Below are positions 1 to 8,420 of a stretch of DNA of 19,235 nt, one piece after another (the stretch's first letter is position 1; each line of letters begins with the position of its first letter). The stretch covers positions 1 through 19,235 of the forward strand of contig JALWZK010000170.1 of the NCBI GenBank assembly GCA_027002665.1. The letters are read 5' to 3'. Origin of the DNA: Campylobacteraceae bacterium (GTDB lineage Bacteria; Campylobacterota; Campylobacteria; Campylobacterales; Sulfurovaceae). The position numbers and the translations under genes were made by a program. Below the pieces are notes generated by a model. That model searched no databases and was not told the DNA's origin. It saw only the letters and a program-made list of their open reading frames with translations.

Positions 1-174
1 GATAAAGAGACCAATAATTAATGAGAAGTGATATACACTATCGCCAAGAAGATATGAAGATAGTGTTCCCTCTAATAGCTCATAGACCAATCCACTAATA
101 GCAATAAGAAAGGTGCTAAAGAGTAGGGGGAGTTCTTTTTTTAATACTCCTTTATTAGATTTTAGATACTTCAC
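1..174 (-). CDS. Membrane-anchored spermidine synthase-like protein (N-terminal fragment, cut by window edge)
   Basis: Only the first 58 codons are present; the gene runs off the left edge. Seen: the frame opens just after an in-frame TAG at 178-180, and the only usable start in it is GTG at 172-174, with a GGAG about 10 bases upstream. A charged lead ([14 protein letters not shown]) is followed by a hydrophobic helix containing [19 protein letters not shown], then a second hydrophobic stretch. The pattern [16 protein letters not shown]...FS is typical of the first two membrane helices of the polyamine aminopropyltransferase (spermidine synthase) subfamily, which carries a membrane domain before the methyltransferase-like catalytic fold. 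The catalytic domain is outside the window, so the substrate cannot be judged. It lies 29 bp after uma2 on the same strand and may be co-transcribed with it. Some transporters can resemble this region, but the YELL/SSYLLG combination makes this call likely. Confidence 0.7.
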   Translation of the reverse strand, partial: MKYLKSNKGVLKKELPLLFSTFLIAISGLVYELLEGTLSSYLLGDSVYHFSLIIGLFI

Positions 175-203
175 TACCTAATAACTCCAATAGCCAAAAA
201 TTA

Positions 204-758
204 CTACTCCCTAAATCTCTTAAAAATGGCTTTAAAATCAAAAGAGAACTCACACTTAATATCTTTAAACTCCAATGATTCTGTATCAAACTCACCAACT
301 TTTTTAAAGTTAAAATCATAATTTTTATAGACTTTGGCTATTAAATCCTCTGGATAGACTAAGATATAGTATTTAACTCCCTCTCCTGCATAGATAGTAA
401 ACTTTAGATTCTCATCTCGCTTTGCTGTAGATGGGCTAATAACCTCAAAAATTACCTCTGGAGTCTTAGAGATATATTGTCTATTATCATCATTGCAAAC
501 TATAGCAATATCAGGTTTTAAAATATTTTGAGAGTTCATTTTCCAATCTGAGTCTATTAGTACTTCACAATTGGGACATTTATCAATTTGTGATATAGTT
601 TCAGAGAAGATATACCCTACCAACATTTGGTGTCTTTTCATTGGTGCAGGAGCCATTGCAAATGGCATACCGGCTATTAGTTCCCAATCACCTTCCCAAT
701 GTTTATAGTCCTCATAGGTGTAGTTTGGCATATAATCATCTATTTTTAAAGCTTCCAT
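204..758 (-). CDS. Uma2 family (DUF820) PD-(D/E)xK nuclease-like protein
   Basis: This 184-residue protein has the usual length of the Uma2/DUF820 family, a restriction-endonuclease-fold group often present in many copies per genome and of unknown biological role. Seen: an N-terminal WELIAGMPFAMAPAP segment (residues 25-39), the usual start of the fold; KPDIAIV (81-87), placing the motif aspartate at D83; PEVIFEVISPST (100-111), with the acidic residue at E105; and a conserved K119 followed by YAGEGVKYYILV (123-134). D83, E105 and K119 fit a PD-(D/E)xK active site. C61 and C64 form a CxxC of unknown meaning. The ATG at 758 is preceded by AAGAGGAT at a suitable distance. The gene stands between the REP-like element and the partial aminopropyltransferase. 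Nuclease activity is inferred from the fold only. Confidence 0.85.
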   Translation of the reverse strand: MEALKIDDYMPNYTYEDYKHWEGDWELIAGMPFAMAPAPMKRHQMLVGYIFSETISQIDKCPNCEVLIDSDWKMNSQNILKPDIAIVCNDDNRQYISKTPEVIFEVISPSTAKRDENLKFTIYAGEGVKYYILVYPEDLIAKVYKNYDFNFKKVGEFDTESLEFKDIKCEFSFDFKAIFKRFRE

Positions 759-794
759 TTGTATCCTCTTTATTGTCTATTATCCCATTTTCCC

Positions 795-856
795 GTAGGG
801 GTAGCCCTTGTGGCTACCCTAAATCTAAAGAGGGTATCCATAAAGGATACCCCTAC
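795..856. repeat. REP-like palindromic element with nested hairpins
   Basis: A compact 62-bp element fills much of the gap between fic and uma2. Seen: outer 9-bp arms GTAGGGGTA (795-803) and TACCCCTAC (848-856) are perfect inverted repeats. Inside are two perfect 8-bp hairpins with 5-base loops: GGGTAGCC/GGCTACCC (799-806 with 812-819) and GGGTATCC/GGATACCC (832-839 with 845-852). The inner hairpins share bases with the outer arms, so either two small hairpins or one long-range stem can form. Dispersed elements with GTAGGGG...CCCCTAC ends and internal hairpins are known from many bacterial genomes as REP/MITE-like repeats, in some cases linked to RAYT (REP-associated tyrosine) transposases. 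No second copy was seen in this window. Confidence 0.75.
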
Positions 857-919
857 AACAATCAAACAATATTTTACCATTAGTTTAGTTAATTTTTGGA
901 AAAATCTTGTGATTTTAAT

Positions 920-1900
920 TTAGGTGTTTTTTTCTATTTTATCTATAACCTCCCAATAACCGTTTCTTCTACTCCCAACTCTTATTAATCTCTTCTCTTT
1001 TTTTAATTTTGCCAACTGTTTTTCAACTGCTCTTGTTGTGATATTTAAAATCTCTGCTAACTCTTTTATAGTAGTTTTAGGATTCTCTCTTAACCGTTTT
1101 AGAATTTTATCTTCTGTATTTACCGAACTTTTATACGAACTTTTTACCGAACTTTTTATTGTATCTAAAATTATTTCTAACATAAATTCAATAAATGGTG
1201 TGCTTTCCCCTAAGCTTCCTGCCTCTTCCAAGGCTTTATAGTATCCCTCTTGATTATCTCTAATTACACTCTCAATAGGTATAGCACTGAAAATATTCTT
1301 ATATTGGTTTAAAATTACAGATTGCCAAAGTCGTCCAACTCTTCCATTTCCATCAGAAAAGGGGTGAATGAATACAAACTCATAGTGAAATAGACAACTT
1401 ACAATAAGTAAATGCTCATCAGTATCTTTTAACCAATCAAATAGCTCTCCCATAAGATATGGCACCCTATTTGGTGGAGGAGCAAGATGGGTTATTCTAT
1501 CTTCTCCACCAACTACCACATTGTAACTTCTATAACTTCCTGCATTCTCTAAAATATTTTGCATTAAAAGTTTATGAGCGAGTAGTAAATCTTTTTCGCT
1601 CTTATAATCATACTTTTCCAAATAATCATAGGCTCTAATAGCACCTTTTACTTCCTCTATCTCCCTTAGAGTTCCTAATACTCTTTTACCATTAATTACA
1701 TTAGTTACCTTATCTTCACTAAAGCTATTACCCTCTATCTGTAAAGTCCCTGTAATAGATTTTATTCTATTTTTTTTACGAAGTTTGGGTGTAATTAACT
1801 CTCTTTGAAGATAGTCAAATTCACTAATAAGCTCAACAATATCAGTAACAGTTTTTAAAATTTTACTGGTTATGGTATAAGGTGGTTGATAGTTACTCAT
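920..1900 (-). CDS. Fic-domain protein with C-terminal winged helix
   Basis: A 326-residue Fic protein, predicted to transfer AMP or another nucleotide group to a hydroxyl side chain of a target protein. Seen: the catalytic motif HPFSDGNGRVGR at residues 179-190 is complete, with the catalytic H179 and the phosphate-binding GNGR. The segment TLQIEGN (52-58) fits the (S/T)xxxE(G/N) inhibitory helix, N-terminal to the Fic core, so this is a class II, self-inhibited Fic protein in which E56 would block ATP. A low-complexity KSSVKSSYKSSV linker (249-260) leads into a winged helix at about 263-316 (IKELAEILNITTRAVEKQLAKLKKEKRL), a common arrangement suggesting DNA binding or autoregulation. No antitoxin-like partner gene is adjacent. 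It follows nuoN by 40 bp on the same strand, behind a hairpin. The target is unknown. Confidence 0.93.
   Translation of the reverse strand: MSNYQPPYTITSKILKTVTDIVELISEFDYLQRELITPKLRKKNRIKSITGTLQIEGNSFSEDKVTNVINGKRVLGTLREIEEVKGAIRAYDYLEKYDYKSEKDLLLAHKLLMQNILENAGSYRSYNVVVGGEDRITHLAPPPNRVPYLMGELFDWLKDTDEHLLIVSCLFHYEFVFIHPFSDGNGRVGRLWQSVILNQYKNIFSAIPIESVIRDNQEGYYKALEEAGSLGESTPFIEFMLEIILDTIKSSVKSSYKSSVNTEDKILKRLRENPKTTIKELAEILNITTRAVEKQLAKLKKEKRLIRVGSRRNGYWEVIDKIEKNT
1121..1156 (-). repeat. 12-bp tandem repeat (3 units) in the fic linker
   Basis: Three consecutive 12-bp units read on the plus strand as TACCGAACTTTT, ATACGAACTTTT and TACCGAACTTTT. The first and third are identical; the middle differs at three bases. 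In the fic frame each unit encodes KSS plus V or Y (residues 249-260). Because the unit is a multiple of three, gain or loss of copies would change the length of the linker between the Fic core and the winged helix without breaking the frame. Confidence 0.85.
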
Positions 1901-1914
1901 TAAATATTTAACCC

Positions 1915-1935
1915 CACCTCATATATAATGAGGTG
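1915..1935 (-). terminator. Hairpin after nuoN, possible terminator or fic translation control
   Basis: A perfect 8-bp stem (CACCTCAT with ATGAGGTG) with a 5-base ATATA loop starts 5 bases past the nuoN stop codon at 1941-1943. AATATTT (1903-1909) and AAATATT (1936-1942) could extend pairing across a bulge. On the transcribed strand the stem is followed by GGGTTAAATATTTAATG and not by a run of T, so it is a poor classical rho-independent terminator and may only weaken or process the transcript. Its 3' arm in the transcript is AUGAGGUG, which contains the Shine-Dalgarno-like GAGGUG upstream of fic. Confidence 0.45.
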
Positions 1936-1940
1936 AAATA

Positions 1941-3437
1941 TTAAAACCCACTAATTTGAACCATGTGAGTAATATAGTCTAAGAGTGGTTGAACGAAGAA
2001 CATTGAACTAACAGTTGCAAATACCGCAATTCCTAAGATTGTCATTAATGGTTTAGAGACATTAAAATAGACTGTCTCTCTACTTATAGTTGATGTAGGC
2101 TCCTTCAAGAACATATATACTACCAATTTGAGATAGTAGTATGCGGATATTGCTGAATTTAATCCCATTATAATAGCCAACCATACCATACCCACATCAA
2201 CAGCAGAACTCATAATATAGATTTTCCCCCAAAATACTGAAAATGGTGGAACACCTGCCAGTGAGAACATAAATAGAGCCATAACAACAGCACCTGCTGG
2301 TAGAATATGTATCATTCCTGAGAATTTCTCGTAAGGGTGGTCATATCTCTCATGGTGAACTTTATGTTTATGACGACTTACCCAAAGCATAGTAAATGCT
2401 CCAAAGTTGGTGAATAGGAATAGCCCATAGTATAAGAATATTGCTGAGTTTGCCTTAGTGGTAGCAATAGCAATAGCACTCATTACAAAACCTGCATGAG
2501 AGATTGATGAGTATCCTAACATTCTCTTTACATCTTTCTGAACCAGTGCCATAATATTAGCAAGTGTCATAGTTATAACAGATAGAGTTAATATAGCTAT
2601 CTGTATCCACTCAACATTGAGTTTAATAAACATTTCAAAAATTCTTATAGCAACAGCGAATGCAACCAATTTTGGAGCTACAGACATAAATCCAGCAAGT
2701 GGAGCTGAAGCTCCCTCATAGACATCTGGTGCCCATGTATGAAATGGAAATAGAGATAGTTTAAAAGCAAATGCAGTAAGTAGAAAACCTGCTCCCGCAA
2801 TGCTAATTGGCAATACAGCTCTATCTCCCAATCTTAACTGTAGAACATCTGCTATCTGATTTAACTCTAAGGTTCCAGTTAATCCATATAGAATGGCAGA
2901 ACCCATTGCAAAGAATCCAGCTGCCAATGCACCCATTGTAAAGTATTTTACAGATGCTTCAAATGAGTTTGCACGGTTATGTAGTGCAATTAAGGTATAT
3001 AGAGATAGAGACGATGTCTCTAAACCTATAAAGATTAGAATTAAGTTATTACTACTTACCATGAATTGTAATCCGGCTAACATAAATAGGAATAGTGCAA
3101 AAAATTCCGGATATGAATATTCATGAAATCTCTTTGATGTTAATGCCAGAGGGATAAATAGTATTGACGCTATTAAGATAATAACCTGTGTAACAACTGC
3201 AATACCATCGATAAGCATTAAATCAAAAAAACCCTTCTCATTTCCACTAAAACCTATGGTTGCACCTAAGTCTATAATTAAAATTAAAATAGTCAGCATT
3301 ACATATAGAGATTTGTGTAAATCCTCTTTTAATAAATCGACTATTAAGATAATGAGACCACCTGCAATAGCAACAAGCATAGGCATAAGTGTTGCAAGAT
3401 TAAGTGCCTCTAAACTAACTTTTACTGGCTCTAACAT
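1941..3437 (-). CDS. nuoN: NADH-quinone oxidoreductase subunit N
   Basis: Antiporter-like membrane subunit next to the arm junction; one of three proton-pumping units of complex I. At 498 residues it has the usual length and is almost wholly hydrophobic, with about 14 predicted membrane helices. Seen: E140 in [14 protein letters not shown], the conserved glutamate of helix 5; K226 in [20 protein letters not shown], the helix 7 lysine; K256 in SVAPKLVAF; and K304 in [17 protein letters not shown]. These are the buried charged residues expected of a working pump. The start codon overlaps the nuoM stop by one base (TAATG) and is preceded by a strong AAGGAGGAG site, so translation is probably coupled. 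It is the last nuo gene. Confidence 0.97.
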   Translation of the reverse strand: MLEPVKVSLEALNLATLMPMLVAIAGGLIILIVDLLKEDLHKSLYVMLTILILIIDLGATIGFSGNEKGFFDLMLIDGIAVVTQVIILIASILFIPLALTSKRFHEYSYPEFFALFLFMLAGLQFMVSSNNLILIFIGLETSSLSLYTLIALHNRANSFEASVKYFTMGALAAGFFAMGSAILYGLTGTLELNQIADVLQLRLGDRAVLPISIAGAGFLLTAFAFKLSLFPFHTWAPDVYEGASAPLAGFMSVAPKLVAFAVAIRIFEMFIKLNVEWIQIAILTLSVITMTLANIMALVQKDVKRMLGYSSISHAGFVMSAIAIATTKANSAIFLYYGLFLFTNFGAFTMLWVSRHKHKVHHERYDHPYEKFSGMIHILPAGAVVMALFMFSLAGVPPFSVFWGKIYIMSSAVDVGMVWLAIIMGLNSAISAYYYLKLVVYMFLKEPTSTISRETVYFNVSKPLMTILGIAVFATVSSMFFVQPLLDYITHMVQISGF

Positions 3438-4969
3438 TATTTCTCCTCCTTAGCTCGTTGAATTGAGATAATACTCTTTTTAGCTTCCGGTGTTCGAGCT
3501 TTATACTTCATATCTATTAATAACTTCTGAACACTATTATCGATTGGCTTCAATACCGGTTTAGGATAGATACCCAACCATACCACGATAGCCACTAATG
3601 GTAATAGTGCTGTTATCTCTCTTGCATTTAAATCCTTTAAACCTCTATTGCTCTCATTTGTAACCTCACCAAAGAAAGACTTTTTAAATAGTGATAGCAT
3701 ATAGATAGCACCAATAATAATTGAAGTTCCTGCTATAACTGTTGCCATTGGAGATATTTTATAGAAGCCTAATAGAACTAAGAACTCCCCAACAAATCCA
3801 ATAGTCAATGGAAGTCCAACTGACGCCATAAGCATTACACCAAATATAGTTGCATATACAGGCATAATAGATGCAAGTCCACCAAATTTACTCATAAGCT
3901 TAGTTCCTGTTCTCTCATAGATAATACCTACAAGTAGGAATAGAGCCCCAGATACCATACCGTGAGAAATCATTTGGAAAATTGCACCACTAAGCCCCTC
4001 TGAGTTCATAGCGAAAATACCTATCATAATAATACCCATGTGAGATATAGATGAGTAGGCAATTATCTGTTTCATATCCTTTTGAGCAAAAGCAACCATA
4101 GCGGTGTAGATAATCATAATGATAGATAGGACTACAATCATCGGTATCATTTGAACTGACGCATCTGGGAAGAGTGGAAGAGAGAATCTCACAAATCCAT
4201 AAGTTCCCATTTTAAGTAGAACTGCAGCCAATATTACTGAACCGATTGTAGGTGCTTGACCATGTGCATGTGGTAACCATGTATGGAATGGGAACATAGG
4301 CACTTTAAATGCAAATCCAATAAATAGTGCTAAGAATAACCAATATTGTAGATTTACAGATAAATCTAATTGATACCAATCCAATAGATTAAATGTCCAT
4401 ACACTTGTCTCTAAGTGGTATAGATATGCTATGGATAATAGGCCAACCAACATAATTAATGAACCTGCAAATGTATATAGGAAGAATTTAATAGCCGCAT
4501 ATACCCTTGTAGGTCCTCCCCACGCTCCAATAATATATAGCATAGGAACCAATGAAAGCTCCCAGAATATATAGAACATTATAGCATCTAAGGCTACAAA
4601 GACACCTATCATTGTCATCTCTAAGAATAGTAGAGATACAATCATATTCTTTATATTATCTATCTTCTCCTCATTTAGAGAGATAATTCCAATTAGTGTT
4701 ATCATAGCCGACATAATAACAATAAATAGAGAGATGCCATCTACCCCTACATTATAGGAGATACCAAACTCCTTAATAATAGGTAAAAACTCGGTAAACT
4801 GCATATCTGCATTGTCCATATCGAAGCTAAACCATAACCATAGAGATAGTAGAAACTCAATTCCTGCTACAGATATACCATACGCCTTAGCAGAGTCTCT
4901 ATCCACAATAAATCCTAATATCCCAGCTAAGAGTGGGAAAAATATTAATATAGTTAATATATGTTCCAT
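3437..4969 (-). CDS. nuoM: NADH-quinone oxidoreductase subunit M
   Basis: Middle antiporter-like pump subunit of the complex I membrane arm. The 510-residue product is of normal length with many membrane helices. Seen: E137 in [21 protein letters not shown], the essential helix 5 glutamate; K222 in [18 protein letters not shown], the helix 7 lysine; K253 in [15 protein letters not shown], the helix 8 lysine; and [17 protein letters not shown] (296-312), the conserved helix 10 region. All key residues are intact. The C terminus ends in a charged, probably cytoplasmic tail of about 30 residues. The gene lies 13 bp after nuoL, a gap filled by AGGAGGAG, and shares one base with nuoN. Confidence 0.97.
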   Translation of the reverse strand: MEHILTILIFFPLLAGILGFIVDRDSAKAYGISVAGIEFLLSLWLWFSFDMDNADMQFTEFLPIIKEFGISYNVGVDGISLFIVIMSAMITLIGIISLNEEKIDNIKNMIVSLLFLEMTMIGVFVALDAIMFYIFWELSLVPMLYIIGAWGGPTRVYAAIKFFLYTFAGSLIMLVGLLSIAYLYHLETSVWTFNLLDWYQLDLSVNLQYWLFLALFIGFAFKVPMFPFHTWLPHAHGQAPTIGSVILAAVLLKMGTYGFVRFSLPLFPDASVQMIPMIVVLSIIMIIYTAMVAFAQKDMKQIIAYSSISHMGIIMIGIFAMNSEGLSGAIFQMISHGMVSGALFLLVGIIYERTGTKLMSKFGGLASIMPVYATIFGVMLMASVGLPLTIGFVGEFLVLLGFYKISPMATVIAGTSIIIGAIYMLSLFKKSFFGEVTNESNRGLKDLNAREITALLPLVAIVVWLGIYPKPVLKPIDNSVQKLLIDMKYKARTPEAKKSIISIQRAKEEK

Positions 4970-4982
4970 AAACCTCTCCTCC

Positions 4983-6893
4983 TTAACCTATAACTACAGC
5001 AACAGCTGAAGCTAATATTAACAATACTGCACCTACACCCATCCAATTTAGATATGATGAGAGGTTACCATTCTGTATAACTCTTGTTCTGTCACCTGTT
5101 TTATAGATTACTTTTGCAATAAAGTCAACTGTTGCATCAACTACAGCCTTATCTATAGACCAGAATTTATCAGATAAAGCACTATAAGGTTTCACAATAT
5201 ACTCTGTATAGAAAGCTGGAATATAGTATTGGTTTATAAGTAGCTTATATAGGAAACCACTCTCAACCTCTTTATCCTGCTTAAATGCCTTATCACCTTT
5301 ACGAGCATACTTCATATATGCAATAATAATACCTGTTACTGCAAAAGCCAATACCAATAGACCCAACCACCAAGCGTTATGGTGTGTATGGTGGCTCATC
5401 TCATAATCTGGAAGTAGTCTAATGATAAACTCATGGAAACTACCTTTAAACCAACCTGTAATAATTGCTAAGATAGCCAATGGTGACATTGCAATTAGGA
5501 CATATCTATACATTTCGTGAGGGTGAAAACCAAATTTTTTATATCTCTCTTCACCTTCAAATGTTAAGAATACCTGTCTAAAGCTATAGAATGCTGTAAG
5601 ACCTGCTGTAAATACCAATGCAAACCATAATATATAGGTTCCCTCATTGAATGCTGTCTCAATAATTGCGTCCTTAGAGAAGTATCCTGCAAGTGGTGGA
5701 ATCCCTGCGAGAGCGAGTGATGCAACTCCCATATATAGATATGTTCCTCTCATAACCTTTTTAAGTCCACCCATCTTAAATATATCAAGCTCATCATTCA
5801 TAGCGTGCATAACATTACCTGCACCCAAGAATAGTAGTGCTTTAAAGAATGCGTGAGCTGCAAGATGGAATAGTGCAATCCAGTATGCTCCAAGTCCAGC
5901 GGCCGCAAACATATAACCGAGTTGAGATAGTGTAGAGTAGGCAATAATTCGCTTTAAATCTCTATTGACCAATGCCATAGAAGCCGCAAAGAATGCCACA
6001 AATGTTCCAAGTGCCGCAATAAAGTAGCTAACTCCTGAAACTGCATCTAAGCTATATATAGGATTTGCTCTAATTACTAAGAATACACCTGCTGTTACCA
6101 TTGTAGCCGCATGGATTAGGGCTGAAACTGGAGTTGGACCCTCCATTGCATCTGTCAGCCAAGTATGGAGTGGGAATTGTGCCGATTTACCCATTGCACC
6201 AATAAATAGAGCCATTGCAATAGCTACCAAAATACCATCTCCAAGATGAGGTAACTTCTCAAACACTATATCATACTGAAGGGAACCTACATTCCAGTAG
6301 ATTAAAAATATTCCAATTAACATTCCAAGGTCAGCAATACGGTTCATAATAAATGCCTCATTTGCTGCATAAGATGGAGAGATGGCAGGATTTATATCCG
6401 GTGTAACATCTTTCTTATGATACCAAAAGCCGATTAGTAACCAAGAACAGACCCCAACACCTTCCCAACCAATAAATAGTCCAGCAAAGTTATCACTCAT
6501 AACAAGAACCATCATTGAGAATACGAATGCAGATAGATATGAGAAGAATCTATTAAAGCTCTTATCGTGGTCCATATATCCATTTGAATAGATATGCACT
6601 ACTGTTGATACCATAGTGACAACTACCATCATAGTTACACTAACCTCATCAACTACAAAGCCAAATGGAATATGTAATCCACCTACAGTAATCCAATCCA
6701 TCATAGTTACATGAATTGCACCATGCTCTACTACATGGATAGCGAGTGCAATAGATGCTAACAGAGAGATAAAGATAAGAGCAGAGTTTACAACTCCAAC
6801 AACAATATTTTTAGGACTTCTTGCAAAGAATAGTCCAGCAAATAGTGAGCCAACAAAAGGTGCAAAGAGTGCTATATATACTAAATTTTCCAT
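4983..6893 (-). CDS. nuoL: NADH-quinone oxidoreductase subunit L
   Basis: Distal antiporter-like pump subunit of complex I. The length of 636 residues matches NuoL, which exceeds NuoM and NuoN because of the long lateral helix. Seen: FIGWEGVGVCSWLLIGFW, with the essential E144; AMGKSAQFPLHTWLTDAMEG, with K236 in the proton channel; GPTPVSALIHAATMVTAG (252-269), a signature of the family; and NRDLKRIIAYSTLSQLGYM further on. The C-terminal part after about residue 520 is charged and amphipathic and then ends in one more hydrophobic segment (GVGAVLLILASAVAVVIG). That fits the lateral helix that runs along NuoM and NuoN and its final anchor. It starts 4 bp after nuoK. Confidence 0.97.
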   Translation of the reverse strand: MENLVYIALFAPFVGSLFAGLFFARSPKNIVVGVVNSALIFISLLASIALAIHVVEHGAIHVTMMDWITVGGLHIPFGFVVDEVSVTMMVVVTMVSTVVHIYSNGYMDHDKSFNRFFSYLSAFVFSMMVLVMSDNFAGLFIGWEGVGVCSWLLIGFWYHKKDVTPDINPAISPSYAANEAFIMNRIADLGMLIGIFLIYWNVGSLQYDIVFEKLPHLGDGILVAIAMALFIGAMGKSAQFPLHTWLTDAMEGPTPVSALIHAATMVTAGVFLVIRANPIYSLDAVSGVSYFIAALGTFVAFFAASMALVNRDLKRIIAYSTLSQLGYMFAAAGLGAYWIALFHLAAHAFFKALLFLGAGNVMHAMNDELDIFKMGGLKKVMRGTYLYMGVASLALAGIPPLAGYFSKDAIIETAFNEGTYILWFALVFTAGLTAFYSFRQVFLTFEGEERYKKFGFHPHEMYRYVLIAMSPLAILAIITGWFKGSFHEFIIRLLPDYEMSHHTHHNAWWLGLLVLAFAVTGIIIAYMKYARKGDKAFKQDKEVESGFLYKLLINQYYIPAFYTEYIVKPYSALSDKFWSIDKAVVDATVDFIAKVIYKTGDRTRVIQNGNLSSYLNWMGVGAVLLILASAVAVVIG

Positions 6894-6897
6894 TCTA

Positions 6898-7200
6898 TTA
6901 CCCTTTCATTGTTGATATTACATCTAAGTCTAAGGTATGATACTTTTTATAGAGTATAATCAATAGACCCAAACCGACAGCAACCTCACTTGCCGCAACT
7001 GCGATGATAAAAAAGGCAAACATTTGACCTGATAAATCACCATAATAATTACCAATCGCTGCAAAAGCGATATTAACTGCATTTAACATCACCTCTGTAG
7101 CAAAAAATAGCATTAGAAGATTTTTTCTTCTAAGCACCCCCATAAATCCTATACTAAATAGTAGTCCTGAAAGTATAAGATAGTGACTAATACCTATCAT
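6898..7200 (-). CDS. nuoK: NADH-quinone oxidoreductase subunit K
   Basis: Small three-helix membrane subunit that is part of the proton pathway between the junction and NuoN; homologous to MrpC. At exactly 100 residues it is of standard size. Seen: E36 in MLFFATEVMLNAVNIAF and E72 in AVAASEVAVGLGLLI. These sit at the same positions as the two membrane glutamates needed for activity in the Escherichia coli subunit. A basic loop RRKN (24-27) lies between helices 1 and 2. The ATG overlaps the end of nuoJ by four bases (ATGA), with GGAG five bases before it, a typical coupled arrangement. Confidence 0.97.
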   Translation of the reverse strand: MIGISHYLILSGLLFSIGFMGVLRRKNLLMLFFATEVMLNAVNIAFAAIGNYYGDLSGQMFAFFIIAVAASEVAVGLGLLIILYKKYHTLDLDVISTMKG

Positions 7201-7775
7201 CTGCTCTCCTTTTTTAGAATCTCATCTTCACTCTCTTTATCCACGAGAGGTAGCACGGTAGTCGTTAGAGATTTATCCATCTTCTTACCTGCCAAGATAA
7301 TACCTGCAACCATTGCGACAAGAAGCATAATGGCAGCCACTTCAAATGGAATTAGATACTTTGTAAATAGAACTTTACCAACAGCTTGAGCATTCCCCAC
7401 ACCATCAGTTATAGGAGAGAGAACTTGAAGGTTCTCACCTATGATTGGTGCTGAGAATATTATTACAAATACTACTGCCATAAGTCCTCCAAGTAGAAAT
7501 ACCAATCGTGGACTGTTATACTTCTCTTTAACATCTTTAGTTGTATCAAAAAACATCATTGCAAAAGCATATAGTGCCATAACAGCACCAACATATACAA
7601 TAAGTTGAACAACACCTAAGAAATCTGCTCCCAAAAGAAAGAAAAATCCTGAAATCATCACCATTCCTGCGGCGAGTGAAGTCATGGAATAGAGAACATT
7701 TTTACTAAAAACCGTAATCGAAAACAGTATCACTGTGGATATTGCAAAGATATAAAAGGCTATAAACTCATACAT
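7197..7775 (-). CDS. nuoJ: NADH-quinone oxidoreductase subunit J
   Basis: Membrane subunit at the junction of the two arms. Its third helix carries the pi-bulge thought to move during turnover. The 192-residue product has about five hydrophobic segments. Seen: LGVVQLIVYVGAVMALYAFAMMFFD in the middle of the protein, matching the highly conserved VQ.IVY.GA.M.L..F block of the family. The C terminus (about 165-192) is charged and probably cytoplasmic. The start at 7775 is preceded by GAGGAGGGA and lies 12 bp after nuoI. Confidence 0.95.
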   Translation of the reverse strand: MYEFIAFYIFAISTVILFSITVFSKNVLYSMTSLAAGMVMISGFFFLLGADFLGVVQLIVYVGAVMALYAFAMMFFDTTKDVKEKYNSPRLVFLLGGLMAVVFVIIFSAPIIGENLQVLSPITDGVGNAQAVGKVLFTKYLIPFEVAAIMLLVAMVAGIILAGKKMDKSLTTTVLPLVDKESEDEILKKESR

Positions 7776-7787
7776 TCAATCCCTCCT

Positions 7788-8411
7788 CTAATACGCTAAA
7801 GGCGTTTTTTTGATATTATCATCGGCATTAGGACTAACAGCACCAAACCCTTGATACTCTTGTTGAAGTTTCAGTTTATCAATTGGAGTTAGCATATCTT
7901 CAAATAGAGAGAAACTTGCTCTCTGTTCAGATGCCGTCTCATATCTTCCACCATGAACAATAGCCAACTCTGGACAGACCTCTGCACAGTATCCACAGAA
8001 TATACATCTACCGAAATTGATTGTATATTCACTAACCTCTTTTCTCTGATTCTCATCATATCTTGTCTCCATAGCGATACAGTTAGAGATACAAATCTTT
8101 TCACAGAGTCCACACCCAATACATCTATAGTGTCCACTCTCGAGAAGTCTCAGCATCTCATGGATAGCTCTATATCGAGGGCTAATCGGTAACTTCTCAA
8201 AAGGGTATTGTGTTGTGTGCATCTTTTTTCTAAATAGAGCATTAATCATCTCTCTTAGAGTTACCCAGAGTCCTATACATAGTTCAGGCTTAAATGTTCT
8301 TGATACTACCTGCTTAAACTTGCACCACGCACTCTTTGGAGGGTGAGTTAAATCCAACTTTTTATAATTTTGTGTTCCAACATTTCTGTTTTTAAACTTT
8401 TCTAAACTCAT
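7788..8411 (-). CDS. nuoI: NADH-quinone oxidoreductase subunit I (2x[4Fe-4S])
   Basis: Ferredoxin-like subunit carrying clusters N6a and N6b, which pass electrons from NuoG towards N2 in NuoB. Seen: two full cysteine sets, C97/C100/C103/C107 (CIGCGLCEKIC) and C136/C139/C142/C146 (CIFCGYCAEVCPE), followed by the conserved ELAIVHGGRYE segment. The usual proline after the fourth cysteine of the first set is replaced by isoleucine, and C111 is an extra nearby cysteine. The N-terminal region of about 90 residues includes a hydrophobic amphipathic stretch for contact with NuoH. At 207 residues it is slightly longer than many bacterial homologues. It starts 9 bp after nuoH with an AAGGAG site. Confidence 0.96.
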   Translation of the reverse strand: MSLEKFKNRNVGTQNYKKLDLTHPPKSAWCKFKQVVSRTFKPELCIGLWVTLREMINALFRKKMHTTQYPFEKLPISPRYRAIHEMLRLLESGHYRCIGCGLCEKICISNCIAMETRYDENQRKEVSEYTINFGRCIFCGYCAEVCPELAIVHGGRYETASEQRASFSLFEDMLTPIDKLKLQQEYQGFGAVSPNADDNIKKTPLAY

Positions 8412-8420
8412 TACTACTCC

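Noticed and set aside
641..883. Plus-strand open frame of 80 codons across the start of uma2 and the palindromic element
   Set aside because: It runs antisense to uma2 and its second half (RRGSPCGYPKSKEGIHKGYPYNN region) is just the translation of the REP-like repeat; no homology or ribosome site supports it.
901..916. Hairpin AAAATC/GATTTT after fic as a terminator
   Set aside because: A six-base stem made almost only of A and T followed by a short TT on the minus strand is too weak to call in AT-rich DNA.
861..919. Possible promoter for uma2 (TAAAAT on the minus strand near 873-880)
   Set aside because: No -35 box at 16-18 bases could be found, and such AT-rich hexamers occur by chance in this composition.
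7889..8137. Minus-strand 82-codon frame inside nuoI
   Set aside because: It is a shifted frame within a well-conserved nuoI whose two cysteine sets are intact, so it is a chance shadow.
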